A stretch of 64,000 nucleotides of DNA from Zhengella mangrovi (GCF_002727065.1 NZ_PDVP01000007.1:1-64000), one strand, 5' to 3'. Shown: positions 1 to 8,650, counted from the first letter of the stretch. The notes: generated by a model not told the origin, from the letters alone. Program-made: numbers and translations.

Positions 1-80
1 AGCCCATCGGAAACGTCCCGCCAGCAGAGGCCGAAGCAAACTTCTATGCAGCTATGGAAACCTCAGAAATGGCCGCGTAG
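1..80 (+). mobile_element. 3' end of an IS3-family transposase (OrfB), truncated by the window edge
   Basis: From base 3 the frame reads PIGNVPPAEAEANFYAAMET and ends EMAA before TAG at 78-80. This is the usual C-terminus of IS3-family OrfB (rve/DDE integrase) proteins. The bases after the stop, translated in the same frame (LISTSLRQTRCGS), also resemble the tail of such elements. The rest of the element lies outside the window, so activity cannot be judged. It marks the left side of the accessory cluster as a place of insertion. Nothing convincing is coded between 81 and 249. Confidence 0.75.
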
Positions 81-249
81 CTTATATCAACCAGCCTCCG
101 GCAAACCCGGTGCGGTTCACTCTCCCCTCCGGCGGTCCAGAGAATGGTATCGGAGCATCTCCAAACGGATGGTCCAAAGTCGAGTCTCACACCAAATAGA
201 GCCTGGACCCTCCAAACTGTTGAAGGGAAATCAAGGCTAAGGTCATGGG

Positions 250-1434
250 CTACGTGTTGGCGCCATCCGACGGTGTTTTTTCCTCGATTTGACCGGCTAT
301 CAAGTAGTGTTCCGGGAGGTTGACTGGTGCATAGCCTTTTGCCATGCGCTGTACCACCGAATTGTGCAGCGATGAGCCGTCCTCAATCTTTCGCCGCTCA
401 CCAAGTGGCAGATAGAGTCCAGCTGATTCGCTCTTTGCTGGAAAGCGCCGCCATTTGAGGCGCTTGGGTACAATTTCAAATGGCCACCAAAATGATGTCA
501 GAGAGTTGTGCGTCGGCCCGGTCGGGTTCGGTTCAACATAATAGTGTTCGCTGCCCGCAAGCGGTTTGCCAAGCGCTAAATGTGCGAAGACGGATTGTCT
601 AACCTCCAAGCCATGCGCCTCTGCCTCCCTTGTCATCCATATCAATGGGTACTTTGCAAGTTGGCTTTCCTTTTCGGCATAGCCCCCACCTACATCTGAG
701 TGGTCACCTGCAAACCATACAGTGAGTTGGTCCTGCGGATCCTCTCCCTCTTGGAAAGGATCGGGCTTGAATAGTTGGCCATCTGTCCATTTGTAGAGCC
801 GGAACATGCTACGCCGCTCATCAATCGCAGCAGCTTGACGAAAAACCCGGACACTGGGATTCTTTTTTGTGTATGGCAAATAAGCTAGACTTGGGAGTCG
901 AAAGGCGCCGGAACGGGTGAACACGGACGCGACGGTATCCCAAACGCCGAGGAAGTGTATTGGTACTCGGCGTCCCCCGATTATACGCCTAAAGTGCCAA
1001 GCTATTTCCAATTCGTTTTCATAGTTTGCGCGCTTATAGGCCTTAAGAGCATACCGTGTCAGATTTGCTTGATCCGGTTCAATAAGGCCTATGAGATGGA
1101 TCAGTCCGGCCAAAGCACGTGCAGTGTATGCACCACGGCTGAAGCCAAAAAGGAATATTCGGTCGCCTTCCTGGTAATTATTTACAAGATACTGGTATGC
1201 TTCGAGTATGTTTTCATCGAGTCCCCAACCGGTAGCCAACCCAAAAACAGACATCGTTCGCTGAGCGATCGGACTCCAATCACTAACCAGTGAAATTGTC
1301 CCGACGCCGGGGTGGTAAAAGACTCTCTGCTTCCGGGAATGATCACATATTCTGTATAACTTGAGAACGTTTGTGAGATCAGCTTTCACCTCATTGCTCG
1401 TACCATCGAGAAGCAGCACAAGATTTCTTGGCAT
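250..1434 (-). CDS. DUF2235-type alpha/beta hydrolase
   Basis: This 394-residue protein matches the DUF2235 (T6SS Tle1-like phospholipase) alpha/beta-hydrolase pattern. It has an N-terminal LVLLLDGTSN strand-loop, the nucleophile elbow GFSRGA with Ser99, a GVWDTVASV segment and a later acidic/His segment WFAGDHSDVGGGYA. No signal peptide or membrane segment is seen. Family members cleave lipid or other esters, and some are secreted toxins while others occur in defence-like operons. It is the last gene of the minus-strand accessory cluster, 254 bp downstream of the MBL-fold gene, with a purine-rich GAGAAG before the ATG. A membrane-attacking effector role is inferred only from the family and the neighbours. 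Confidence 0.85.
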   Translation of the reverse strand: MPRNLVLLLDGTSNEVKADLTNVLKLYRICDHSRKQRVFYHPGVGTISLVSDWSPIAQRTMSVFGLATGWGLDENILEAYQYLVNNYQEGDRIFLFGFSRGAYTARALAGLIHLIGLIEPDQANLTRYALKAYKRANYENELEIAWHFRRIIGGRRVPIHFLGVWDTVASVFTRSGAFRLPSLAYLPYTKKNPSVRVFRQAAAIDERRSMFRLYKWTDGQLFKPDPFQEGEDPQDQLTVWFAGDHSDVGGGYAEKESQLAKYPLIWMTREAEAHGLEVRQSVFAHLALGKPLAGSEHYYVEPNPTGPTHNSLTSFWWPFEIVPKRLKWRRFPAKSESAGLYLPLGERRKIEDGSSLHNSVVQRMAKGYAPVNLPEHYLIAGQIEEKTPSDGANT

Positions 1435-1688
1435 ATGCTTCTCTCTAAATAGAATTGTGTTTAAGTTTAAAGAAAAAGAGCATGTTAGTCGCTTGTTCCG
1501 CTTTTCGGGGATTTAATCGGAGCGTGCCGGCAATTGTTCATCGCGAGCCCGCAAATCGACAAAGGTGAAAAAAACAATTACATTAACTGCTCATGCGTGG
1601 ACCTATCTTTCCGGAACGGAGCGATAAGATTTCGAGCCCTCCCTTTTGGCCGAAGCCGAGGGCAACGCCCGCTATGCAGTCCACTGCA

Positions 1689-2819
1689 TCAATTTTCTCC
1701 TCCGATTGCAATCTCGATCCACGGCTGTGTTCTATTCGCCGGTAGCACGACATTGTAATTATAATTCTCTCTGAGAAGATGGTCGTTCCAGACGGCTGCC
1801 TCTTGATGTGCTGAATTGAAGAATAGGGTTATAGGAAGTCTATTGGGGCGTAGCTTCAGAATGCGTGCGATCGATTGAGGCGCGGGATGTTTGTGTCTGG
1901 CACCGGTCGTTGAGATCACCCATCGTTTAGATTCTATTAATTGTGCGAACCCCGGACTGGTGTTGCGGTCTGCACCGTGGTGCGGAAGGAAGGCTAGATC
2001 AAAGCGTTGGTTCTGGTCTCGGTTATCGACTCGGAGCGCCGTAACGATATCCTCTGCATGCGAATCCGCAGCGACCAAAATCCGAATTTCTCCGTGCTCG
2101 AGGACAAATGCGATACTTGAGCCATTCGTCGTGGACTCGTCTTCAGAGTGACTAGAAGACGCTAGCGTTTCGACATCTGGAACACTGCTGTCACCCATGA
2201 CGACTGCCCCCATTGGCCTAACAGATGTCGTCAAATCATTAATCTCTTGCGTTGGCCAGTCGGAGGCAAGGCGTCGCAACCCTTCGATGGTAGGGCCAAG
2301 CAACCTCAATCGAGTGTTGGCGCCGAGAGCGACATCTACAGGTTGTTCCGAGCGCACCACCGCTTTGTTGGCAAATTTGGCGTTCCAAGCCCAGCCACTC
2401 TTTGCAATTAAGTTGGCAAAATCGTCTCCTTGTCTGGTTGAGAGGGGAACCGCATTTGGCGCGGCGCAACGTGAGGCGTCGTTGAACCATACTTCTCGTA
2501 CGATCTCTCTGAGTTGCTCGTCTCGTGCGATCGCCAGTGCTCCCTCGATATGATCTGCATCAATGTGTGTAAGTATGAATAAATCGATCTTACGATCTTT
2601 TTCGGGCAGGGTGTTTAGGAAAGCCCTTAGATTCTCGACTGCTTCCCGGCGGCCACCATCGACGAGGATGTTGACGGAACCAAGGTAGTCTCGGCATTGT
2701 ATGAGTATACAATCGCCGTCTCCAGCGCGCATCACGGCGATCTCAATGCGAAGCGAGTCTTCAACCTCGGGCTGGCCTGACTCAGCAGGCTTGTCAATTT
2801 CAACTATTCTGCTGCCCAT
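1689..2819 (-). CDS. ComEC/Rec2-like metallo-beta-lactamase-fold hydrolase
   Basis: The 376-residue protein has the metal-binding motif THIDADH (His85, Asp87, Asp89, His90). Before it comes the strand pattern GDGDCILI and LVDGG typical of the stand-alone ComEC/Rec2 MBL domain, and later FLPHHGADRNTS supplies further His ligands. It lacks the membrane competence domain of true ComEC, so it is probably soluble. Such proteins are likely nucleases or phosphodiesterases and recur in bacterial conflict operons. The ATG follows a good AAGAGG ribosome site and lies 8 bp after the stop of the S10-domain frame, so the two are surely co-transcribed. The substrate is unknown. Confidence 0.85.
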   Translation of the reverse strand: MGSRIVEIDKPAESGQPEVEDSLRIEIAVMRAGDGDCILIQCRDYLGSVNILVDGGRREAVENLRAFLNTLPEKDRKIDLFILTHIDADHIEGALAIARDEQLREIVREVWFNDASRCAAPNAVPLSTRQGDDFANLIAKSGWAWNAKFANKAVVRSEQPVDVALGANTRLRLLGPTIEGLRRLASDWPTQEINDLTTSVRPMGAVVMGDSSVPDVETLASSSHSEDESTTNGSSIAFVLEHGEIRILVAADSHAEDIVTALRVDNRDQNQRFDLAFLPHHGADRNTSPGFAQLIESKRWVISTTGARHKHPAPQSIARILKLRPNRLPITLFFNSAHQEAAVWNDHLLRENYNYNVVLPANRTQPWIEIAIGGEN

Positions 2820-2827
2820 GCGGCCTC

Positions 2828-3265
2828 TTATGTTAATGGGAGTTTGACCTCTACGTCGACACCGGCGGCCAATTCGAGCTTCATCAGAGCATCGACGGTC
2901 TGCGGGGTCGGGTCGACGATGTCGATGAGCCGCTTGTGAGTGCGGATTTCGAACTGCTCACGGCTCTTCTTGTCGATATGCGGACCGCGGTTCACGGTGA
3001 ACTTCTCAATCCGAGTCGGCAGCGGAATGGGGCCGCTAACATTCGCGCCGGTACGCTTAGCAGTAGATACGATCTCGCGCGTGGAATCGTCCAGGATGCG
3101 GTGATCGTACGCCTTGAGGCGGATGCGGATAGTGTTGGAGGGAGTCCGATTGCCACGCCCACGGTTTCTGGTCTTCCGAGTAGGGTGTGACGACGAGCCG
3201 GACATTTGCGGTGAAGATAGCGCCGCCGTTCGGCGCAGCGCTGAAATCTGTTGTGTCTTAGCCAA
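2828..3265 (-). CDS. Ribosomal protein S10 (uS10/NusE) domain with basic disordered leader, probably the C-terminal half of a frameshift fusion
   Basis: About the last 100 residues of this 145-codon frame are a full uS10: [20 protein letters not shown], then [20 protein letters not shown] and [17 protein letters not shown]. It is close to the chromosomal alphaproteobacterial S10 but ends in an extra PLT. The preceding 45 residues are Ser/Arg/Thr-rich. The first listed start is TTG without a Shine-Dalgarno site, and the only nearby ATG (3205) also lacks one. The frame stays open upstream for 21 more codons as far as the A11 tract at 3327-3337. Translation as a -1 fusion to the gene at 3313-4419 is therefore more likely than independent initiation. 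Free S10 works in the 30S subunit and, as NusE, pairs with NusB in antitermination. Its role here is unknown. Confidence 0.8.
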   Translation of the reverse strand: MAKTQQISALRRTAALSSPQMSGSSSHPTRKTRNRGRGNRTPSNTIRIRLKAYDHRILDDSTREIVSTAKRTGANVSGPIPLPTRIEKFTVNRGPHIDKKSREQFEIRTHKRLIDIVDPTPQTVDALMKLELAAGVDVEVKLPLT

Positions 3266-3312
3266 CAGGTTGTCTGCGAGAACGGCGCCTCGAAGAACTA
3301 GATGTTTAGTAA

Positions 3313-4419
3313 TCAGTTCTTCAATGTTTTTTTTTTTGAAGCGACTACATTCCGCCAGGCTGCGCGATCCTCAAGTTTAGGGAACCCGAGATAAGTTGCG
3401 GACTGGCCGCCTATGTAGGAAGAGTGCAGCATATTATTGACAGCACTTACGTCGGAGGCGAGCGTAGGGTCTGAAGGGCCAGACCGCGCAATATCGACCA
3501 AAATGTTGAAATGATCGTTGAGGAGGCGCAAGGTTTCACCAAAAATAGGTCTTCGCAAAGCACTGATTTTTATCGCGGAACGGATCAAGTGGAAGAAGCT
3601 TGCTTTATCTTCGTGTTTCGTGCCTGCCTGAGCCATGTTGATAAAAGCCTTGAGCAGCGCAATGTCCGCAACTTGATCGTCCGCCATTTTGAGCGCTGCC
3701 AATACGGCTGAACTATACCCGCTCAACAACTGTCGATGGATGAGGATGGCATGGCCTGCTGCGACAGTTGTAATAAGTTTATGTGTACGGTTTCCCGCAC
3801 CTGAAGGGAACTCCGATTCCAGGAGTCGCTTGGCAACCAGAAACGAGGCGGCTGGATTGCCGTGCTCGTTGAAGCCCCAAAAAGCGCCGGGGAGACCCGT
3901 ATCCAGTATCGCGCGCGGAACGAAGCGTTGATTTGGACCGCTGTTGTCACGATCGAGGTACACAGTTGCGCCGTTTACTACATAGGCAGCAGGACCGTCA
4001 TTATTCCTGACAACTGCATAGTAGCGGAAGGGGACCTCCTTGAACTCGGCTTCCGCCTCGATCAATAGGACTGCCCCCTCGTTTCGAACGCTAACCTTAG
4101 CTTCATAGGGTGCCCATACTTGAAAGTCAGGTGGCACCACAGTTTCGCTTGTAGGCGGACTCCACCCAAGTGTAGCGCCTATGTGATTTAAGCAGTCAAC
4201 ATAGGCCGTGTCTGCGCCTTCTTCGACTAGTAAATCGGCGAATGCCCCACTCGGCGCTGCGATACGGAGGCTCAGTTTACCTCTGAGCCAAACAGGCAAC
4301 TTCCGATCTATTTCCAGGAGGCCTTCATGACGCTGGCCCTCAGGGGTGTATGCGACGACGAAAAGCGGAGGAGGTGGAAGATGTGGGCCGGCGTTTGGCA
4401 TATGAGTGTGATGGGCCAT
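3313..4419 (-). CDS. Unknown 368-residue protein of the caspase/S10 cluster
   Basis: I do not recognise a family. The first 150 or so residues look beta-rich ([40 protein letters not shown]). Residues 200-368 look helical, with repeated Leu/Ile/Ala heptads. There is no signal peptide or membrane segment. The ATG has a strong GGGAGG site seven bases upstream and follows the caspase gene by 15 bp, which indicates one transcript. Its 3' end carries the A11 tract that can join it to an S10 domain, so the full product may be a two-part adaptor with an S10 tail. It may be the partner or substrate of the adjacent peptidase. That is inference from position. Confidence 0.75.
   Translation of the reverse strand: MAHHTHMPNAGPHLPPPPLFVVAYTPEGQRHEGLLEIDRKLPVWLRGKLSLRIAAPSGAFADLLVEEGADTAYVDCLNHIGATLGWSPPTSETVVPPDFQVWAPYEAKVSVRNEGAVLLIEAEAEFKEVPFRYYAVVRNNDGPAAYVVNGATVYLDRDNSGPNQRFVPRAILDTGLPGAFWGFNEHGNPAASFLVAKRLLESEFPSGAGNRTHKLITTVAAGHAILIHRQLLSGYSSAVLAALKMADDQVADIALLKAFINMAQAGTKHEDKASFFHLIRSAIKISALRRPIFGETLRLLNDHFNILVDIARSGPSDPTLASDVSAVNNMLHSSYIGGQSATYLGFPKLEDRAAWRNVVASKKKTLKN
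3327..3337 (-). other. A11 slippery tract joining the 368-aa gene to the S10 frame (putative -1 frameshift or transcriptional slippage site)
   Basis: On the coding (minus) strand eleven consecutive A residues occur five codons before the stop of the upstream gene, read TCA AAA AAA AAA ACA in the zero frame. A -1 shift changes the end from KKKTLKN-stop to [20 protein letters not shown] and runs without a stop into the S10 frame. The predicted fusion is about 530 residues (364 + 166). Runs of nine or more A are known sites of polymerase slippage and ribosomal frameshifting. A fixed one-base indel (a broken fusion gene) or a sequencing error in the homopolymer is the alternative. Confidence 0.6.
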
Positions 4420-4434
4420 TTCATCCTCCCGTAT

Positions 4435-5529
4435 CTATAGTGTGATCTTCGGGTAAAAAATCTGTTTACGTATTTTTTTACTTCCTGGATCGAAACAAAA
4501 ATCGTGACTCTTGCGGCTTAGCCGAAATTCGAAAGGCGCCGTTTCGGTTTCAGATGAGATCTGAGTCCCGCTTCCGTCCGCAACGGCATGGCAAATGTTT
4601 GCACTAGGTGGCACAATTTTATCGACATCGACCACGGACTGCGGATTGTCCGTCACCAGAATTGAGTCGGAATGAAGTCTTAGCGGTCCTTCCGTGGATC
4701 CGCCAGGAAGACGTTGGTGTTTCAGCCAACGATTTACCAAGGCTGCTGAGCTCTCAGTAATCTCCGCAGCGAGAATTGGATGCCCCCTGTCGCAATTATG
4801 ATCATATCGAGCGCCGAACCCGCTAAGCGCGGCTAGAAAAGCGCGCGTCCCAACCGCATGACCTCTGCACCCAGCGTTGAGAAGCGATGGCTCCGGACGG
4901 TCGACCCAATAGGCTCTCTTGCCGGAGCTGGCGGAATAAAACACCAATGCATTGTCGCAAAAGCTGTATGATAAGCCAATACCATCAAAATCAACCGAGC
5001 TGTCCCCAAGTGTTCGGCAGGCGTCAATGAAGCAGTACACTGGAAATCCATCAGTGATCACATTGATTAGGTTTAGGGCTCGCGACCAGTCGAGGCCGTT
5101 TTGAGCTTGTTCATATCCGCGGGCAGCCCCGTCAACGTATAGATTTATAACTTTCCCATTTTTAGCGCGTTCGCAACCATGCCCGACCCAATGGAGCACG
5201 CCGGCCCCTTCGTCGACTTTTATGCGCTCAGCCCAATCGAGTAGTGCATTTTTACAGTTGTCGAAAGTTGGACGTGCAACTTTAAGAGAGCTTCCCGTAC
5301 CGTCGGAAACGACCACCGTGCCTTGACTATCGGAAGCGAGGACAGTGATGGTCGAGAGGGCATAAGGCTCCGAGAACTGTTTTGGTTCATACCAAAACGC
5401 TGCCAACTCATCGGTAAATTTACCGGCTTCGACGAGATTATCGAATGATATATATGCTCCCACTACTATGATGAGCACGTGAACCGGTTTCTGGTCGGTT
5501 TGTAGATCGCGATTTACGACAGTGGTCAT
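4435..5529 (-). CDS. Caspase-like (C14) cysteine peptidase
   Basis: Starting at the ATG at 5529 gives 364 residues with a caspase-hemoglobinase fold. A first strand HVLIIVVGAYISFD is followed by the catalytic His in LHWVGHG (His117) and the catalytic Cys in YCFIDACRTLG (Cys171). Then comes a strand ALVFYSASSGKRAYW, as in metacaspase/orthocaspase proteins. The C-terminal 100 residues (DFCFDPGSKKIRKQIFYPKI) may be a binding or effector-associated region. The frame is open upstream to 6105, but that stretch does not look protein-like and I exclude it. No clear ribosome site precedes 5529, so the start is uncertain. It is the first gene of the cluster. Bacterial caspase-like proteins often act in abortive-infection or conflict operons. 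Confidence 0.8.
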   Translation of the reverse strand: MTTVVNRDLQTDQKPVHVLIIVVGAYISFDNLVEAGKFTDELAAFWYEPKQFSEPYALSTITVLASDSQGTVVVSDGTGSSLKVARPTFDNCKNALLDWAERIKVDEGAGVLHWVGHGCERAKNGKVINLYVDGAARGYEQAQNGLDWSRALNLINVITDGFPVYCFIDACRTLGDSSVDFDGIGLSYSFCDNALVFYSASSGKRAYWVDRPEPSLLNAGCRGHAVGTRAFLAALSGFGARYDHNCDRGHPILAAEITESSAALVNRWLKHQRLPGGSTEGPLRLHSDSILVTDNPQSVVDVDKIVPPSANICHAVADGSGTQISSETETAPFEFRLSRKSHDFCFDPGSKKIRKQIFYPKITL

Positions 5530-6398
5530 GAACAGTCTTGAACGTAACAGTTTGATAAACGGGCACCATTGATGAGCCGCAATGGTAGATATTATTGCGC
5601 TACTGAAGGTTGCGCGCAATGTGATTTCTCCTCCCGCGGCAATTCGACTTAAAAGTGCCGCAGAAAATGCGCGGTTGCAACAAAAAGGTGAAGACCTACG
5701 CTTCATTCTCGCTAAGATCTCGTGCGCTTTTGGGCTGAAACAACGTTTGAGATTCAAATTGGTAGAGGCTCTACTTCGAATGACAGTTGTCGACGGGAAT
5801 TGAGTGCCAGAATCAAGACACGCGCGCTCCGCAATGAATTTTGGCCCTACTTTTCGGAGTTTCGGCGCATCAAAAACAACAAGATACCAATAGATGCGCC
5901 ATTGATGGCCCGTGAATTGCAAGTTGAATGGATTGGCGAATGCCATTTCTATAGCACGGAAATTTGAGTTCAGATGAAATATGCCGGAGCGAAAAATTAC
6001 GAGTTTCACCATGTTCGCAGACGTTGCATGCAATCGACCGATGAACACTTCGTCGCCAACGACGTCCAAAGGCTCCACAGTCGTCCGTCTTTGATAAATA
6101 AGCACGTAGGCTCCGAGAACTGCTTCGAAGTAGCTATTTCACGCAGTAATATGACCCGAACGCACTTTAAGGAGCGAATCGAACCGCTCAAACAATGCAA
6201 GACAAATCCTCTCAGAAAACCTGCAGCAGTCAACGATGTTCCGCTTGAACTCGACATTCGCCAGTGGACAACGAAATATGGGGGCATCTGTTAAGAATTT
6301 CGATGTTTTGTTTGTATTCCACGCAGAGGCATAAATGCCATATTCGAACATCTGCAGTTATTCGCTGAAGTAAAGTAAGTCGGACATTCAGCTTTCGC
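5530..6398. other. 869-bp stretch without a convincing gene
   Basis: Several short frames are open on both strands, but none has a ribosome site, a recognisable motif or protein-like composition. The region is AT-rich like the accessory cluster. It should hold the promoter of the caspase operon. Because it abuts the 3' end of the integrase gene, it may also contain the left prophage attachment site. I could not find a direct repeat of it near 40.4 kb or near the tRNA. Confidence 0.4.
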
Positions 6399-7487
6399 TC
6401 ATCTTCGAAATGGTGTAGCGGAAATATTGGGGAGCCGCTGAATATTTGCTTCTGCTGTTGCCATATGCGTTTCAATGGATGTTCCCTTTTCAAATATCCA
6501 CCCCTCGGCTCGGGCGATCTGCCCCAGGTCTGCCGTGGCGAGCTTGACGTAGCGTTGCCATTCCTGGCTCTTCCAGCCGCCCTCGTGCGCCAGCCGCACT
6601 ACGTCCTGCGTCTGCGCGTAGAACCAGGTAGCCCAGGAGTGGCGGAAGATGTGCGGCGTGATGCGGGCGCCGTCCAGGCCGGCCGCTTCCACCGCCCGGC
6701 GCACCGCATATTTGATCTGCCCGCCGTAGCTGTCCGACATAGGGAAGTGGGAACCGTCCTTGCGTCGGAAGACCGGCCCGGGCTTGCCGACGGTGTCCAG
6801 CGTCGAGAGCGCAGCCGTTGTGCGTGAGATCAGCGTCACGCGCCGCTCCTCGCCATTCTTGGTATCCCGGAGGATCGCGAAGCGGCCATCGAGCGACACG
6901 TCCCGTCCGTCCAACGCCAGCGTCTCACCGACGCGACTACCCTGTCCAAGGAGGAAGGTCGCGATTACCGCCATGTGCGGATTCGGATCGGCCGCCAGCG
7001 CCTCGATGATCCGATTGCCCTCGTCCGGCATGATGAAGACGGTGCGCTTGGCACCGCCCGCTGGAGACTTGAACCGCGGCGGTTGGCAGAGCTCGTCCTG
7101 GGCAGAAAGGTTCATGATTGCCTTGACGGGTGTGTAAAGCTGGCGGCGGATCGTTGCGGGCGCTGCCTTTGGAAAGAGTATGGTCGCCGCCCGGCGCATT
7201 TCCGCGTTGCGGATGTCGGCTACCGGCGTGTCGCCGAAATACAGGATCAGGCGATCGACGAACCGCGCTTGCGGCTTGTGGTCGAGGTAAAGCGCGGCCG
7301 CTTGTGCGAAGGTGATCCCAGTTTCCGGATCGATGGTCGCCGCTGTGAGCTCGGCGATGATGCCGGTCAGCGCCCGTTTCGCCGCAGCCTTGTCACTTTC
7401 GCCAGTGCTTCGTTCGACGCGCTTACCGTCGATCGTCCCGCGCGCGATCCAGAATGGTGAGTTCTGCCTTTTGACGAGCTTGAGCAT
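6399..7487 (-). CDS. int: Prophage tyrosine-recombinase integrase
   Basis: The 362-residue protein has the complete tyrosine-recombinase set: Arg185 in GQGSRVGE, His279 and Arg282 in HIFRHSW, His301 in HEGGW and Tyr313 in QRYVKL. The N-terminus has an arm-binding and SAM-like core (residues 1-150). It should integrate and excise the prophage that extends rightward to about 40.4 kb. Its 5' end overlaps the excisionase-like gene by 121 bp in another frame, so the two are made from one leftward transcript. Confidence 0.92.
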   Translation of the reverse strand: MLKLVKRQNSPFWIARGTIDGKRVERSTGESDKAAAKRALTGIIAELTAATIDPETGITFAQAAALYLDHKPQARFVDRLILYFGDTPVADIRNAEMRRAATILFPKAAPATIRRQLYTPVKAIMNLSAQDELCQPPRFKSPAGGAKRTVFIMPDEGNRIIEALAADPNPHMAVIATFLLGQGSRVGETLALDGRDVSLDGRFAILRDTKNGEERRVTLISRTTAALSTLDTVGKPGPVFRRKDGSHFPMSDSYGGQIKYAVRRAVEAAGLDGARITPHIFRHSWATWFYAQTQDVVRLAHEGGWKSQEWQRYVKLATADLGQIARAEGWIFEKGTSIETHMATAEANIQRLPNISATPFRR

Positions 7488-7678
7488 TTGTCCTCCGGGG
7501 CGAACAGTTTTTCGAGATCGGCCGGCGTAAAGAAGATCGCGCGACCAACTGCACGGTAGCAGCCGATGCGCCGAGCCTTGGCGCGCAATTCCCGCTCAGA
7601 GATCTGCACACCGATTTTCCCCATTGTTTCCACAACCGCAGCGGGGGTGAGGTAGTCGATCAGGACGCGGGACATCAT
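7367..7678 (-). CDS. Excisionase-like helix-turn-helix protein
   Basis: The 103-residue protein starts MMSRVLIDYLTPAAVVETMG and contains a winged-helix-like segment (ERELRAKARRIGCYRAVGRA, then IFFTPADLEKLF). This matches the small MerR-like DNA-binding proteins that sit next to phage integrases and act as excisionases. Its start overlaps the upstream stop as ATGA, and its 3' part overlaps int. The C-terminal 35 residues are Ser/Arg-rich and probably disordered. The directionality role is inferred from position and fold. Confidence 0.65.
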   Translation of the reverse strand: MMSRVLIDYLTPAAVVETMGKIGVQISERELRAKARRIGCYRAVGRAIFFTPADLEKLFAPEDKCSSSSKGRTHHSGSRAGRSTVSASNEALAKVTRLRRNGR

Positions 7679-7968
7679 CTTCCCTCAAGTTCGCTCATCA
7701 TTGCTCGCAGGAACCGAAGCACGCGGGGCCGGTCGATCTTTGCGGCGGCGCGCAGGTATGCGCGGTAGGTGGTCAGGTTGCCGAGCTTCCGCTGCGCCTG
7801 GCGGAGACGGCTGTTCTCTAGATCCAGCACCATCTTCTCGGTAATCGGCGCTCCGCTCTCGGCCTCGATGCGTCGGGCGATGACGGCGGGTGTCTCGCCC
7901 TGGTCGAGTAGGGCCATGACGGCTTCGGTGCGCGACGGGTAGCCGAGGCAGGGTTTCCGAGCGCTCAT
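7675..7968 (-). CDS. Small phage early protein with possible HTH
   Basis: I choose the ATG at 7968 (MSARKPCLGYPSRTEAVMAL), 4 bp after the exonuclease stop, which gives 97 residues. An open frame continues to 8043 inside the exonuclease gene but looks spurious. The segment QGETPAVIARRIEAESGAPI resembles a helix-turn-helix and is followed by a basic helical C-terminus. It is translationally coupled to the excisionase-like gene. The function is unknown; regulation of the early operon is a guess. Confidence 0.6.
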   Translation of the reverse strand: MSARKPCLGYPSRTEAVMALLDQGETPAVIARRIEAESGAPITEKMVLDLENSRLRQAQRKLGNLTTYRAYLRAAAKIDRPRVLRFLRAMMSELEGR

Positions 7969-7972
7969 AACG

Positions 7973-8650
7973 TCACCCCGCCGCCAGTAGCCGCACGGCA
8001 TCCGGCAGGTCCTCGGGTTCGCCATATTGTTCAAGCAGGGCATCTTGCTTGCCCCGAAGCTCGTTGAGGAACTCCAGAATGTCGCGCTCCAGTTCGGCGA
8101 TCATCGAGGGATCGCGCGGTATGCGTCGGCAGTGCATCTGCATGCGCTCGGGCAGCCGCGGGTCGAACGACACGAAATCGCACCAGGTGCGGCCCGCGCA
8201 GGCCATCTGCCACTGCATCTGTTTCATGTACCTGACGTCGATGTTTGCGCCGAGCAGGGTGTCGATATGCGTTGCTGTGTTGGGGCACTTGATCTCGACG
8301 AGCCCTTCATCGCCCACAAATCCATCCGGGCTGGCGCCGCTCCCGCCAATAGTGGGATGCAGCACAAAGCCAATTTCCTCGACCATCACGTCATTCATGA
8401 AGCTGTAGGCGGCTCGCGCTTCCGGCTCCATGTCGGTTCCCCACTGCATGGCGCCATTGGCGATGGTATCGCGCGGCGTTCCGGTCAGTCTTTCGGCCAG
8501 CAGTTCGGCCATGTAATTGGCGCGACTTGCCCCCCATCCAGTTCTTGTCCTTGCTGTTGCGTCCGCGATGCGGGATGCGGTCACCTTGCCAAGGCGGGCC
8601 TGTACCCATTCCTCGCTGCGCTGTTCGATGCTCGCAAGATGGTCAGTCAT
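7973..8650 (-). CDS. YqaJ-family phage exonuclease
   Basis: The 225-residue protein from ATG 8650 has the lambda-exonuclease/YqaJ restriction-like fold. It begins IEQRSEEWVQARLGKVTASR and carries GASPDGFVGDEGLVEIKCP, which supplies the Asp and the Glu-x-Lys of the active site, followed by a YMKQMQWQMACAG helix. It degrades one strand of double-stranded DNA ends to give single strands for annealing. It forms a two-component recombinase with the ERF protein encoded just upstream, whose stop it overlaps by 8 bp. Confidence 0.88.
   Translation of the reverse strand: MTDHLASIEQRSEEWVQARLGKVTASRIADATARTRTGWGASRANYMAELLAERLTGTPRDTIANGAMQWGTDMEPEARAAYSFMNDVMVEEIGFVLHPTIGGSGASPDGFVGDEGLVEIKCPNTATHIDTLLGANIDVRYMKQMQWQMACAGRTWCDFVSFDPRLPERMQMHCRRIPRDPSMIAELERDILEFLNELRGKQDALLEQYGEPEDLPDAVRLLAAG

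Noticed and set aside
46-240. Short plus-strand frame after the IS remnant
   Set aside because: It overlaps the transposase end in another frame and has no ribosome site or protein-like composition.
2828-3265. S10 frame as the ordinary essential rpsJ
   Set aside because: Its neighbours are not ribosomal genes, it has a long non-canonical leader and no ribosome site, and it lies in an AT-rich accessory cluster. Only a genome-wide search can fully exclude this.
5530-6105. Upstream 192-codon extension of the caspase frame
   Set aside because: The residues before 5529 have no caspase or other domain pattern and odd composition; the first strand of the fold begins just after ATG 5529.
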